From Ailurus styani (Eukaryota > Chordata > Mammalia > Carnivora > Ailuridae): DNA of 64,000 nucleotides. The translations under genes and the position numbers were made by a program. How positions within the stretch are numbered: position 1 is the stretch's first letter; the number at the start of each line of letters is the position of its first letter. The stretch is taken from the NCBI GenBank assembly GCA_002007465.1, contig LNAC01000137.1, positions 2,526,026 to 2,590,025 of the forward strand, written 5' to 3'. The notes under the pieces were generated by a model, which saw only the letters and a list, made by a program, of their open reading frames with translations, was not told the origin of the DNA and ran no database searches. Positions 48,408 to 59,839 of this stretch are shown here, one piece after another.

Positions 48408-48837
48408 TGTTAGTGACTCTGGATGGTAAAATCTTCCTTCAGAGATAGTTGTTTTTTATTCTGGAAACCAGGTATAGTAGGTAGTTCATGTTATTCCAAG
48501 TGAGGCTGTCTATTTCAGTTTGCCCTTGTTTCTAGGATATAGCCCTTTGTAGTTTCATTTGAAAAGCCTGGAGTATTCACCCAGGCACCTCTTCCTTGGC
48601 AGGTTCTGAATTCCAGGTTTTGGTTTTCCAGCCCAGTGGAATTAGGTGTAGGCTAAATTTAGGCCACTATTTTCTGTCCCCCCTTTGCCCCCATGTCTCA
48701 CTGTCAATTGGTGACTACCTCAAGGAAATGTAAGGTCGACTTTAATATGTTTTCTCTTTGCTCTGGGATTTTGTTCCCACAAGTCCTAGCTGTCTTGCTG
48801 CTCTCTGGTGACTTCACACAACTTTTTTTTTTTTTTT

Positions 48838-49031
48838 TTAAATTTCTTAGAGCCATTTTAGGTTTACAGAGAAATTGAGCAGGAAACACAGAGTTCCCAT
48901 ATCCTTCCTGCTTCCACATACATACAACCTTTCCCAATATGAACACTCCCGCCCCCTCAGCCACATCAGTAAATTTATTACAATTGATGAACCTACACTG
49001 ACACATAACTATCACCCAAAAGCCACTATAC
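48838..49031 (-). mobile_element. Old L1M fragment, antisense
   Basis: TTTTAGGTTTACAGAGAAATTGAGC...CACACTGACACATAACTATCACCC-like text is antisense L1M. Confidence 0.7.
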
Positions 49032-49039
49032 ACAGCTGG

Positions 49040-49051
49040 GGTGTTTGTGTG

Positions 49052-49120
<69 letters not shown>
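49040..49120. repeat. (GT)n microsatellite, about 80 bp
   Basis: Longest GT tract of the window, with one TTTGT break; it abuts the L1M fragment. Confidence 0.95.
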
Positions 49121-49121
<1 letters not shown>

Positions 49122-49689
49122 CAGCCAGTTTATGTACTTGTTTGCCCTGGGGATATTAGTCTGATAGCAGCTCAGTAGTAAACTTCCATTTTCTTTTATT
49201 CGGTAGAATTTAACTCAATATATTTGAAAACTTCTTAATGATTTCTGGCAATTCTTTGGAATTTTTATTTGTTGGGATTGATGGTTCTGGTAGGAAAGTA
49301 TGCAGGGTTCGGTATATAGGGGAAAATATATATGTGTGGGTGTTTCATATTTTCATATTCCCTTAAATTCTATTGTTCTGGTACAGACATTGCTTAATGT
49401 AGTTGGCCGTTTTGTAGGTTATCAAATATCTGAGAATTTAAAGTGTATATTAAAATGGAATATGTTTGGAGGAAGCATTGTGTCTAATTGAATATTTTGT
49501 GTTCATTGTACTTCTTTGAGGAGTGATTTCTGTTTATAAAATACTCTGCCAGGGGCTGTATGAAGTATAAAACCAAGCGAGAGGCAGGTCCTGATATTAA
49601 AGACCTTATGTTCTTCTTAATAGAGAAGATAAGACACATATTAACAGGACTGCCTGTAGAAAGCACGTTTTATTTCTTATGAGATTTAA

Positions 49690-49765
49690 AGGTTAAACCC
49701 AAGTTTCTGTTTTGGTACCACTATTTATTAGCCCTGTGACCTTGGGGAAATCACTCATGCGGTCA
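49690..49765 (+). repeat. MIR core fragment
   Basis: CCACTATTTATTAGCCCTGTGACCTTGGGGAAATCACTC. Confidence 0.65.
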
Positions 49766-49784
49766 ACTTTAGATGCTTTTGGAG

Positions 49785-50000
49785 GGAAGGTGTATTAATT
49801 ATGTGCCAAGTACTTGGTTTTATTGTCAAAATAATCTGGAAAGGCAAGTATATCCCTCATTTGCAAATTAATTAGTTGAAGTGGCAGTAACATTTGTAAC
49901 TTGCCTAAGGCCTAGAGTTTTGTTAAGTAACTGCCAGAGCTGGGACTTGAGTTCTGTTCTCTGTTACTACTACAAAGTCTGTAGTTACTTGATTATACTA
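49785..50000 (-). repeat. MIR, antisense
   Basis: TTATGTGCCAAGTACTTGG...TAACTTGCCTAAGGCC...CAGAGCTGGGACTTGAGTTC. Confidence 0.7.
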
Positions 50001-50072
50001 GCACATAGCAATCTATTCTGAGAAGTACTGATAATATTCCTTGAAAAAACTGACGATAGTAGTATGTTTTCT

Positions 50073-50282
50073 TTTTTTCTTTTCTTTTTTTTTTTTTAAG
50101 ATTTTATTTATTTGACACACAGAGAGAGATCACAAGTAGGCAGAGAGGCAGGCAGAGAGAGAGAGGAGGAAGCAGGCTCTCTGCCAAGCAGAGAGCCCAA
50201 TGTGGGCCTCGATCCCAGGACCCTGAGATCATGACCTGAGCTGAAGGCAGAGGATTTAACCCACTGAGCCACCCAGGCGCCC
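50073..50282 (-). repeat. Can-SINE, antisense
   Basis: 18-bp target duplication GATAGTAGTATGTTTTCT (50055-50072) and GATAGTAATATGTTTTCT (50283-50300). Confidence 0.95.
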
Positions 50283-50359
50283 GATAGTAATATGTTTTCT
50301 AATATATGGTTTTAAAAATAAGGTGTAAGATAGCATCACTCCTGTGGTATTCCTGCTGA

Positions 50360-50880
50360 AAGTAGTGTAAATTTTGTGAGGAAACATTAAATAAACACAA
50401 ATTGAGGGACATTCTAGAAAATAACTGGCCTGTATTAAAAAAATGACAGTATTATGAAAACCACAAAAATGTTGAGGAACTATTTTAGATAAATGAAACT
50501 AAAGAGACATGAGTCTGGGGTTTATTTTTTTTAAATTTTGTTTGATATAAAGGAAGGCATTATTGGGATAGTTGGCAAAATCTGAATAATAGTATTGTAT
50601 CTGTATTAACTTCCTGATTTTTACAAATACATTGTAGCTATGTAAGAGACTGTCCTTGTTTTTAGGAAGGACACAGTGAAGTATTTAGAAGTAAAGGGAT
50701 ACAGTCTCTGCCACTTTTAGATGATTCAGAAAAATTGTATTTGTGTGTGTATATTAGAGAGGATAATACAAGTGTGGCAAAATGTTAACATTTGGGGAAT
50801 CTGATTGAAGAATTCTTTGCATTATTTTTCGCAACTTTTCTGTGAGTCTAGAAGTATGTCAATGTCCAAGGGAAAAAAAA
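50360..50880 (+). mobile_element. Old L1ME 3' UTR, sense
   Basis: GGGACATTCTAGAAAATAACTGGCC...GAAACTAAAGAGACATGAG...TTTCTGTGAGTCTAGAAG is the conserved L1ME tail; the same family recurs at the window end. Confidence 0.75.
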
Positions 50881-50902
50881 AGCATGAAAAATTAGTAATA
50901 TT

Positions 50903-51351
50903 CAGTAGTTCACCCCTTATCCATGGTTTTGCTCTTTGCTGTTTCTGTGGTTTGGCAGGAAGTGATCCTCCTCCTGACTTACTGTCAGAGGGTCAATACA
51001 TTATAATGCCTGCATCATTCTCCTCACTTCATCTCATCACATAGGCATTTTATGATCTCACATCATCACAAGAAGAAGGGTGAGTATGGTACAAGAAGAT
51101 ATTGAGAGAAAGAGACTGCATTGACTTAACTTTTATTACAGTGTATTATAATTATTCTATTGTTGTTGTTAATCTCTTACTGTGTCCAATTTATAAATTA
51201 AGCTTTATCATAGGTATGTACGTATAGGAAAAAACAGGTGTGTGTGTGTGTGTGTGCGCGCGCGCGTGTGTGTGTAGTTTGGTACTATCTGTGGTTCCAG
51301 GCATCCACTGAGGGCCTTAGACTATAACCTCATGGGTAAGTGGGGAGTACT
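50903..51351 (+). mobile_element. Tigger/MER2-like DNA transposon
   Basis: CAGTAGTTCACCCCTTATCCATGG at the left and the complement of GGGTAAGTGGGGAGTACT at the right form terminal inverted repeats. TTCCAGGCATCCACTGAGGG near the right end is a family hallmark. Confidence 0.75.
51238..51277. repeat. (GT)n(GC)n alternating tract
   Basis: GTGT...GCGCGCGCGC...GTGTGTGT is fully alternating purine-pyrimidine over about 40 bp, with four to five CpGs in an AT-rich setting. Such tracts favour Z-DNA. Confidence 0.9.
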
Positions 51352-51404
51352 TTATTTGCCTAACTGTTAAAAGATTACTGGCCTTTAAAAGATGGTATGT
51401 TCCA

Positions 51405-51628
51405 GGGGCACCTGGGTGGCTTAGCCGATCAAGCGCCCAACTGTTGATTTTGGCTCAGGTCATAATCTCAGGATTGTGAAATCTAGCCCTGAGTGGGGAG
51501 TTTGCTTGGGATTCTCTTCCTCTCCTTCTGCCCCACCCCTCGTTCATGCATCTGTCCCCTGCTCATACACATCCCCCTCATGTGTGTACACACTCTCTCT
51601 CAAAAATAAATAAATCTTTAAAAAAAGA
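51405..51628 (+). repeat. Can-SINE
   Basis: GATGGTATGTTCCAG before and AATGGTATGTCCCAG after. Confidence 0.9.
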
Positions 51629-51785
51629 AAGAAATGGTATGTCCCAGAGTACCACCAGATTGTGTAACATCATCTGATGAATCAGTGCCTAACTTTCTAC
51701 TTGCTTTTTAATGGATAGGCATATGATCCTATGATTAAATAATATATTTGCAATAGTTCATAAAATAAAGGTGATATATCTGTGT

Positions 51786-52015
51786 GGTGTGGAGGAGCTT
51801 GGACTCTCACTCAGACTCAGGCTTTGTTTACAAGCCCTACCACCCACAGAGACCTTGAAAAGTTGCTTCTGTACTTGGGTTTCCTCATCTCTAAAATGGG
51901 ATAATACAATACCTACCCCAGAGGGTTTTGTTAGGACTTAATGAGATAATGAGTGTAAAACATGTAGCAAAGACTCTGACTCCTAATAAGAGTTCAGTAA
52001 ACATTTTTTGTCGTT
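51786..52015 (+). repeat. MIR, near full length
   Basis: Runs from GGAGGAGCTTGGACTC through CCTCATCTCTAAAATGGGATAATA to TAATAAGAGTTCAGTAAACA. Confidence 0.85.
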
Positions 52016-52052
52016 TTCAGTAATTATTATGAAGTTATGAAGTTGAATCCTT

Positions 52053-52242
52053 TGGGGCTCCTGGGTGGCTCAGTTGATTAAATGTCTGCCTTTGGCTTGG
52101 CTCATGACCCCAGGATCCTGGGATTGAGCCCCGAGTCGGGCTGGGCTCCCTGCTCAGTGGGGGAGCCTGCTTCTCCCTCTCCCTTTACTGCCCCTCCATT
52201 TGTGCTCACGTCCTCTCTGTCAAATAAATAAAATCTTTTAAA
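52053..52242 (+). repeat. Can-SINE
   Basis: Head GGGGCTCCTGGGTGGCTCAGTTG. GTTGAATCCTTT and ATAGAATCATTT are weak target copies. Confidence 0.9.
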
Positions 52243-52940
52243 AAATAGAATCATTTATTGCAGTTAAGTTTTTTGTTGTCTGATTTAATTTAAATACACC
52301 TTATAGATTATGAGCTTCTATTGGCACCTACTGATGATACATTATAATTTTAAATATATCTCATAGTTAAATTTAGAAAATCTTGATTGTTTTTTACTTC
52401 TCTCCTAATCACCTATAGAATAGGGATAACAGCATTTATCTTGTTACCTCATAGAATAGAGTATTTGAATAGGTTGTAAAATAAAATGCAATACAAATGT
52501 AGGATAATAATATAGTTTGTATATATGATATTTACATATTGATTTTTACATCCAATAGTATGTAACCAAACATATTAAGAACAGACACACTCAAACTCAG
52601 TTATGTTATTTCTTTATTTTTTACAGATATTTTTCATATTCCCCTTCTAGTTCAGCTCCTTTGTTTCTCTCTCTTGATATATGTTAATGATACTTTCTCT
52701 TCCATATCATGAGACTTTTCGGTCATCTTACAACTGTTCTTGGTAGATAAAACATGAAAGATGTACTGTCTATAAATGGAATATGTTTCTGACCCCTACC
52801 TTTCCAAAATATCAGCTGTTGATCATTCATAGGTATGCAAATTATTGATGTATCTGTCTTTTTGGACATTGGACTCTAAGTCCATTTGGCATATTGGTGA
52901 TGAATATTTTATTAAGTCTTTGCTATCTCCTATCTTCTAC
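52243..52940. other. Intron, nothing recognised
   Basis: AT-rich; no supported feature. Confidence 0.3.
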
Positions 52941-52957
52941 CTCTCAAGTTTAACATT

Positions 52958-53028
52958 AAAAAAGAAAATTTTTTTAAAATATATAATGTATTATTTGCCC
53001 CAGGCATATAGGTCTGTGAATCATCAGG
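52958..53028 (-). mobile_element. 71-bp LINE-1 3' end, antisense
   Basis: Only the last bases of L1 inserted. Target copies are CTCTCAAGTTTAACATT (52941-52957) and CTCTCAGGTTTAACATT (53029-53045). Confidence 0.88.
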
Positions 53029-53045
53029 CTCTCAGGTTTAACATT

Positions 53046-53740
53046 TAATAGGTTTTGAAATTACTATTATTTCTGTTCTTTGTACTTGATGCTTTGATCT
53101 GGATCATTGTCCTGCATACTTAAAAGATTAAGTGGCCTTGCAATAAGGATATTTTTAATTGTGATATTTTTAGCCCACGACTTAAGCCACATTTGAATGA
53201 GTGTCTATTCTAAGAGTGTGTACTTTGATTACACTTCAACATGTTATTGAATAGTTTGCTGTTCCAGTCATAAAAACAGACATTGTGATTAGTATTCTGT
53301 AGTGGTATTATTGCCTACAGCAACAAATTTTTTTATCATGTTAAAAACATTCATAACTTAAAAAAGAAAAATATTTCTAAAAGTGGTTGATTGTCCCTTT
53401 GGAAATGTATTTGCCTTTCTCAGAGCATTGAGGTTTTTTTGTTGGTTGTTTTAAAAAAGCACCATACTGCAGAATTTTGAAACGAGTGCTGATCAAGCTG
53501 GAAATCAACTCACTAGTATATTTTAAGTCATCCTTCTGTTAAAGTTCCAGTTGTAGAAATATTCTTTGCTATTCTCATAAATTTTAATAGCGTTATGATT
53601 TGGAGGGATCATTAGAGGTCTCCAGTGTAAGTTCCCCTGTTGTGCTTACAAGAATCTCTTTCACAGTCCTGGCAATTTTTTTTTTTTACGTTAGTTTTTT
53701 ATTGTATGTTATGAGGTGCTTCTTTTAGAAACAAATATTG
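53046..53740. other. Intron, nothing recognised
   Basis: No supported feature. Confidence 0.3.
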
Positions 53741-53743
53741 TGA

Positions 53744-53978
53744 GGGGCGCCTGGTTGGCTCAGTTGGTTGAGCCTTCACCACTTGGTTTCGGTTCAGGTC
53801 ACAATCTCAGGGTGGTGAGGTTGGGCCCCACCTCAGGCTCCTGCGCTGAGAGCAGGGTTTGCTTGAGGGTTTGCTCTCCCTCTCCCTCTGCTCCTTTCCT
53901 TGCACACATGCTCTTTCCCTCTCATAAATAAATAAATGAATGAATGAATAAATAAATAAATAAAATCTTTAAAAAAAA
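53744..53978 (+). repeat. Can-SINE with long AATA/AATG tail
   Basis: Tail of about 11 ATAA/ATGA units before AAATCTTT, longer than in other copies. Confidence 0.9.
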
Positions 53979-54507
53979 TCATGGAGATGTATACTTTTCC
54001 CTCCCCCCTTGCCAGGTTGATTCGAGTTAATTGCCAATAAAACTTGAGTGTGTATCCTTTCCTAGATTGATTGGGTTTGTGCAAATGCACGTTTACTGAT
54101 GCTTGCATTTTATAACCACTTTAGGTCTTTGCTGTCTTTTGCTAGGTACAGGGCTTTGACATGGAAGAATTTACTGAGTATGTGATGTTGGATTGGTACT
54201 TACGAGTAGATGGTCAAATCCACTGTTGAGCTCATTTCCTAATTGTTTCTGTAAAAAGATATTACAGTCATCTTTGGGAACACAGTATCTGCCAAAATAA
54301 GAGCCTTATTTTAACTAAGATGTATCTAGCAGATGACTATGTATTTAATGTGAAAGATTATGGTTAAGATGAATAAATACTTAACGATCAGGAAAAGGAG
54401 TAAAATGTCAACTAAGTTCTTTTACCTAAGTGTATTTATATTTCACATTTCCTGGTTAGTCTTAAAATCAAAGGTGGTATGTTTAAAGAGAAAAGAAGAA
54501 CACTTCT
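53979..54507. other. Intron, nothing recognised
   Basis: No supported feature. Confidence 0.3.
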
Positions 54508-54521
54508 AATGATAAGTATAG

Positions 54522-54755
54522 GAGTGGGGGGTAGGGAGGGAAAAATAATGAAACAAGATGGGATGGGGAAGGAGACAAACCATAAGAGACTCCTAATCTC
54601 ACAAAACAAACTGAGGGTTACTGGGGGGTGGGAGGGTAGGGATAGGGTGGCTGGGTTATGGACATTGGGGAGGCTCTGTGCTTTGGTGAATGCTGTGAAA
54701 GATGTAAGCCTGATGATTCACAGACCTGTACCCCTGGGGCAAATAATTTAAAAAA
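54522..54755 (+). mobile_element. Truncated carnivore LINE-1 3' end
   Basis: Perfect 14-bp target duplication AATGATAAGTATAG at 54508-54521 and 54756-54769. It lacks the usual TATATGTTAATAAAA ending and finishes CAAATAATTTAAAAAA. Confidence 0.92.
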
Positions 54756-54844
54756 AATGATAAGTATAGCATCCGAGAGGGAGAACTTCTAGTAAAACAA
54801 AAATGTGATAGTTTCAGTAATCCTTAAGAATTATTTATATTAAA

Positions 54845-55080
54845 GTGTAGTAGTTAAAAGTGTGGATTCTGAAGTCATTAAACCTGGCTTTGAATCCCAG
54901 CTGTATCTTGCACTAACTCTGTGACCCTTAGGCAAATTACTTATCCTAGTGTCTGTTTATCTATTAAAAGGATTAGCAGGTTTATCAAATGGGTTAATAC
55001 TTATAAAGCACTTAGAGCATTGCCTGGTTCGTAGTGTTTTGTATATAACTGTTTGATGTTATTGGTGTTATTATATATTT
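54845..55080 (+). repeat. MIR, near full length
   Basis: GTGTGGATTCTGAAGTCATT...TTTGAATCCCAGCTGTATC...GCACTTAGAGCATTGCCTGG. Confidence 0.88.
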
Positions 55081-55465
55081 CCAAAAGGAATTCCACAGGA
55101 TGAAAATTTAGTTTAAAAAAAATGGCAGCAAGATCTTTTTTTTTTTAATTGTCTTGGGAAGCTAAAGACCAGTTAATCAGAAAAAGCATATAACAGGTAT
55201 TTTCTTATGTTACATAACTATTAGAAAACATAGATCAGTTAGTATTTTCCTATTCTGTGGGAATAGAGCATAACTATGGAAGAGAGCATAACTAATTGAA
55301 TTGCAAAAACGACTTTGGTGTTAATTTCCAGGTTTTCTATTTGACTTTCTGTGTTTCTTTTAGGCATAAGGTTTTATAATTTGAGGGTGTATGGTATAGA
55401 GAAAGGCTTTTGGAATCAGGCATTTGAAATCTTTAGTTCCATCACTTTCTGGGTAACTTGGGGGC
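55081..55465. other. Intron, nothing recognised
   Basis: No supported feature. Confidence 0.3.
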
Positions 55466-55469
55466 AGTG

Positions 55470-55660
55470 TATCAGTTATCTGTTGCTGTGTGGCAACTCC
55501 AAACTTAGTTGCTTCAAAAACAATGATTTATTATTTCTCACGGTGCTGTGGGCTGGCCGTACTCAACTGAGGGCTTCTTCTGTTTTACGCGGAACATTTT
55601 GTTTACCAGCATTTTTTATCTTGGAGCAGAAGAACAATGCAAAAATCTGTTTTTCAGAAC
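55470..55660 (+). repeat. Ancient repeat, MLT1- or hAT-like
   Basis: TATCAGTTATCTGTTGCTGTGTGGCAACTCC...AACTTAGTTGCTTCAAAAACAATGATTTATTATTTCTCACGG is a common mammalian repeat motif. I cannot settle the family. An open frame that runs through it is not a gene. Confidence 0.5.
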
Positions 55661-55914
55661 ACTTCTTTAAATGAGATAATGCATTAAAAGTTATTTCCAC
55701 GATGCCTGGTCCATTGTTAGAGCTCAGTAAATGGTGGTTGGTTTTTTTTTACCCCCCTGTAGTCAAAACATTTCAGATGTCCCTAATGCAAAGTGGCTGG
55801 CATGTTAAAAGTCTCTCAATTGATACCTGTTTGGCTCATGTATTTGATGTAACAAAAATATTCTTAAAGTTTTCAAATTAATGAACTTATGCTAATAGCT
55901 CCCTTTGGTTGATC

Positions 55915-57720
55915 AGTTCTTGAACAAATAATGATTGAGTGCCTACTATGTGCCAGGCATTTTTCTCAGTGCTGGGAATATAGCATTAAGAGAATTAAAT
56001 AAAGTTCCTATCCTTGGGGCAGTTGGCCGGCTGGATCAGTAGAGCAAGCAACTCTTGATTTCAGGGTCATGAGTTTGAGCCCCACATTGGGTATAGAGAT
56101 TAATTTAAAAAAAAAAAAAGTTCCTGCCCTCATGGAATTTACATTCTAGTGGGGAAGGGAAAATAGACAATAAGCAAACATATGTATTAGTTGGTGGCAA
56201 GTGCTATAGAGAACTGTAAAGCAGGATCAAGGAGGAGAGGTAAGTTTATGTATTGGCAGGGGCTTACTTTTCTATTTAATGTGGTCAGGGAGGGCCTTTC
56301 TAATAAGATGGTCCTTGAGCAGAAACACAAAGTAAGAGTAGAGAGGTTAAGTCCTTCTATTCCTTCTGCCTGGGGTCTTTTCCTGGATGAGTGCAAAGGT
56401 TTTGAGGCTGGAACTGTGGTTAGAAACAGTAAGGAGGCTAGTGTGGGTAGATCAGAGCAAGCAAGTAGGATAGCAAATAGGAAATATTAGATGTAGCTAA
56501 GGGCTGAATCATGTGTGATCTTGTAGGCCATTGTGAGCAACTGACTTTACTCTGAGATAGGAAGCTCTTGGTGGGGGGGGGTTTGAAGAGAAGAATGACG
56601 TGTCCAACTTGTGTTTTAAATGGACCACTCAGGCTGCAAAGTTGAGAATGGATGGTAGAGGACAGTGGCAGAAGCAAGAAGAACAGTTAGGAAGCTTTTG
56701 CAGTTATCCAGATGAGAGGTGATGGTGGTCAGATTCTGGGTCTACTTTGAAGATGGAGTCCGTGGGATCTGGTGATAGATGTAGGAAGTGAGATAAAGAA
56801 GAGAGTCAAATTTGATTTGCGCATGTTATGAGCCTGAGAAACTAAGGATAGAGTTGTCATTTCCTGAGATGGAGAAGGAGTTGATTGGGGGAATTAGGAG
56901 TTCTTTTTTAATGTGTTTAGTTTGCGCTATCTAGTAGACACTCAAGAAGGGATGTTGAATAGACAGATACCTAAGTCTGAAGGTAAGGAGAGGTCTGGGT
57001 TGGAGATACACATTTGAGAGTATTAAGAATAGAGATGCTATTTTAAGCTCTGTGATTGGATGAGATCATTTAATGGAAGTGAATATAGATAGAGACGATG
57101 GATATCCAAAGACTGAGCCTCCAGAATTTAAAGGTTGTGGAAATGAGATGCAACTAGAAAGGAATCTGAGAAGGGAGTGCTAGTGAGGTAAAGGGGAGAG
57201 CAAAGAGTGCTGTCGTGGAAGACAAATGCAGACGGTATTTAAAGCAGGGGAGCATGCATAATCAGCTGTGTTAGATGCTCCAAGTCCAGCAAATCGAGGA
57301 TGTGGCAGTGCAGTAGCTGATGGTGACCTTGACAAGAGCTATTTTGGTGGAATGGGAGGGGTAATGAAAGCGTGATTAGAGTAAATTCAATAAGGGGCAG
57401 AATTGGAGGCAGCTTTTCTAAACAGTGCTTTCAAGGACTGGTATAAGGGGGGAGAAAAGAAAAGGGTGATGTCTGATGGACAGTATATAAACAAGATGGT
57501 TTTAGAGAGAGATGAAGAGAGGGCTGGGTGGAGAGAGAGAGAGTGGGAAATTGGTGGAGTGATAATACTTCAGTAAGTGAGCCTGGATGCCTTAGATAGA
57601 AGCACTGACAGATGCAAGTGGGCTAGTAGATGTGGTGATGAGAAGGTGGAAGTTTCTTTCAAATTCTATTTTTTTTCAGTAAAGTAGGATGCAAGGACAA
57701 CAGTCCGGAATGAGGTTGGA
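55915..57720 (-). mobile_element. Long LINE-2 remnant, antisense
   Basis: About 1.8 kb of antisense L2 in colinear order: 3' end (ACTATGTGCCAGGCATTTTTC, CTCATGGAATTTACATTCTAG), then the complement of ORF2 3' (CTTGTAGGCCATTGTGAGC, TGCAGTTATCCAGATGAGAGGTGATGG) and further toward the reverse-transcriptase core (GGTGACCTTGACAAGAGC at about 57323). All frames are broken. It is the longest L2 in the window. A short SINE interrupts it. Confidence 0.85.
56016..56116 (+). repeat. Short tRNA-type Can-SINE, nested in L2
   Basis: AAAGTTCCTATCCTT (56001-56015) and AAAGTTCCTGCCCTC (from 56117) are the target copies. Confidence 0.92.
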
Positions 57721-57779
57721 GAGGCGGTGGTGGCTTGAGAAGAGAGGAGGTGTGAATTTGGACAGGGGGAAGATGAATA

Positions 57780-58460
57780 AATTAGGGGAATGTATATACT
57801 TTACACTCATGCTTTTATAGGTGAAAGTATAAGATTTGTCCTTTATATGATCTTTGGAAAATATAGGGTTGGTAGAAACCCATCTTTTAAAAAATGAAAA
57901 TATATAGGTTCAGGTAAATTACGTGCTGTTGGAGGGAGAGGTAAGTGCCTGCTCTAGAATGTTAAAAATACAGCTCTCTTTAGATGATTTTCATTGTTTG
58001 AAATCAGTGCCTCCTTACCAGACTCCAGAATTTGTCTTCCCAGAACTTTTGTGCATAGAGTTGCAGTTTCTTAGTAACAGCATAGCATGACGTTCTCATG
58101 AAACTCACCCGAAGGGAATTGCACCTGTGGTCCACGCTCTTGTATAATAACTCGCCTGCGTATGGGCGGGAGGTTCTTTTAGTGCCTGAAGGGTCTGAAA
58201 AGGGGTAGCACAAGATAAACTCCGTTATAAAGTTGGCAGCATTGAAAAAAGTTTCAAAATCAGTAGTTCTTTTAACACTGGTGCTCTCCTTTCCCTTTTG
58301 GGTTTCTGTTCTGTCCAAGGCGTTTTCGTCCTGTACAGGCTAGTTCTGTCTGAGGCAGTGCTTGTCTTCGGTGTGTGGCCTCTCTGCTCTGACCTCCTTC
58401 AGCGCTGGAGTATATTCTTGCTCTGCAGCATGGTGAGCTGATAGATGGCCTCTCTTGGTT
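57780..58460. other. Unidentified CpG-bearing segment with a 104-codon antisense frame
   Basis: Between 58004 and 58460 the sequence has about a dozen CpGs, far more than nearby intron. On the minus strand an ATG-started frame of 104 codons spans 58004-58318 and contains neither low complexity nor SINE text. I do not recognise the protein and see no splice signals. It may be an old processed pseudogene or the upstream part of the L1 that follows. Confidence 0.35.
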
Positions 58461-58885
58461 CACTTCACAGTTTTCATAATAGCCAAAAGAAGAGGAAGAA
58501 ATTCCAGTGTCCCTCACTTGATGAGTGGCTAAGTAGACCTGGAATATCCATGCGGTGGGATACTGTGCAGCAGTAAAAGTGGTGACATGCTGGCACGTGC
58601 TGCAGTCTGGAAAACATGCAAGTGAAGGAGCCAAAACACCACTTTCTACTGTTCCATTCGTGGGAAGTGTCCAGAAGAGGCAGCTCTAATGAGACCGAAA
58701 GTTGATTTGTGGTGGCCTCGGATGGAGGAGTTTGGGAGGACTAGAGACTAAATGCTAATGCATATAGGGCTTTCTTTTTTGGGATGATGGAAATGTTCTA
58801 AAATTGATTGTGGGGATGGTTGCACAATTCTGTGACTTACTAAAAACCATTGAATCATACCATAGCTTAATAAAACTGTTATTTA
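58461..58885 (+). mobile_element. Old L1 3' region, sense
   Basis: TTCATAATAGCCAAAAGAAG...GATGAGTGGCTAAGTAGACC...GATGATGGAAATGTTCTAAAATTG...ACTAAAAACCATTGAATC is the L1M 3' end in order. Confidence 0.85.
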
Positions 58886-59457
58886 AAAAAATGCCTTCTT
58901 CATCTTCTACCTCAGAAAAGACTGTTGTCATTTTAGTATTTTTATCTTTATTTGAGTTTACCATTTATTTACCTTTTCCAAGTTTGTGCTGCATTTCTCT
59001 AGTATTTTTTTAACGTCAAAAGCAGAGAGAAGCATGTAGATAAATACTTGGTATAGAGAGGTATCATCAAGAGAAGCCTGGATGACTGTACCTCTCAGTC
59101 TTACTGAGTGATGTTATCTACCAGAACCTCAGTTTCTGGTCCTTAGCTTGGGATTTCAGAAATTATTTGATTAGTGTTCTAGACTTGACCAGACCTAGGT
59201 GGTTCTGCCACTAGACTCACCAGGAGCTGAAGTGTATCAGCATTATGCTAATTTATTAAGTTTAATGAGAAGTGAAGCTGTTAGGCAAGTAGATATTCAC
59301 ACTGCCCTAACCATTATATTCTCTTTACGTCAAAAGCAAAACTCCCTCTCTGTAAGTTAGGAGTATGATCAACGGTTTCTTGATGGCCATGAAATTGTCA
59401 TATGAGTTCATAGTTTAATGGCATTTGCAGTGATGACCCCAAGGCATCTCTATTCTA
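58886..59457. other. Intron, nothing recognised
   Basis: No supported feature. Confidence 0.3.
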
Positions 59458-59467
59458 AGAATGTAAT

Positions 59468-59650
59468 AGAGGCGCTCTGGTGGCTCAGTCATTAAGCGTC
59501 TACCTTCGGCTCAGGATCCGGCCCACATCGGGCTCCCTGCTCTGTGGGGAGCCTGTTCACCCTCTCCCACTCCCCCTGCTTGTATTCCCTCTTTCACTGT
59601 GTCTCTCTCCATCAAAAAAATAAATAAAAATCTTTAAAAAAAAAAAAAAA
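59468..59650 (+). repeat. Can-SINE, first of two at one site
   Basis: AGAATGTAAT precedes it and GCATGTAATTGTT (59651-59663) follows its A tail. The usual GGTCATGATC segment is shortened. Confidence 0.9.
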
Positions 59651-59663
59651 GCATGTAATTGTT

Positions 59664-59828
59664 AGAGCATCTGCGCGGCTTGGTTGGTTGAGTGTCTGAC
59701 TCTTGATTGTGTCCCAGGTCTTGATCTCAAGGTAGTGAGACTGAACCCCACATCTGGCTCCCCGCTCAGCGGGGAGTCTGCCCGAGATTCTCTCTCTCCC
59801 TCTCTGTCTGTCCCCCCGCCCTTAAAAA
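59664..59828 (+). repeat. Can-SINE, second at the same site
   Basis: ATGTAATTGTT before and ATATAATTGTT after. It has lost the AATAAA tail. Confidence 0.85.
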
Positions 59829-59839
59829 AATATAATTGT

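Noticed and set aside
48704..49159. Open frames on both strands (94 and 109 codons)
   Set aside because: They are made of old L1M sequence plus a GT microsatellite.
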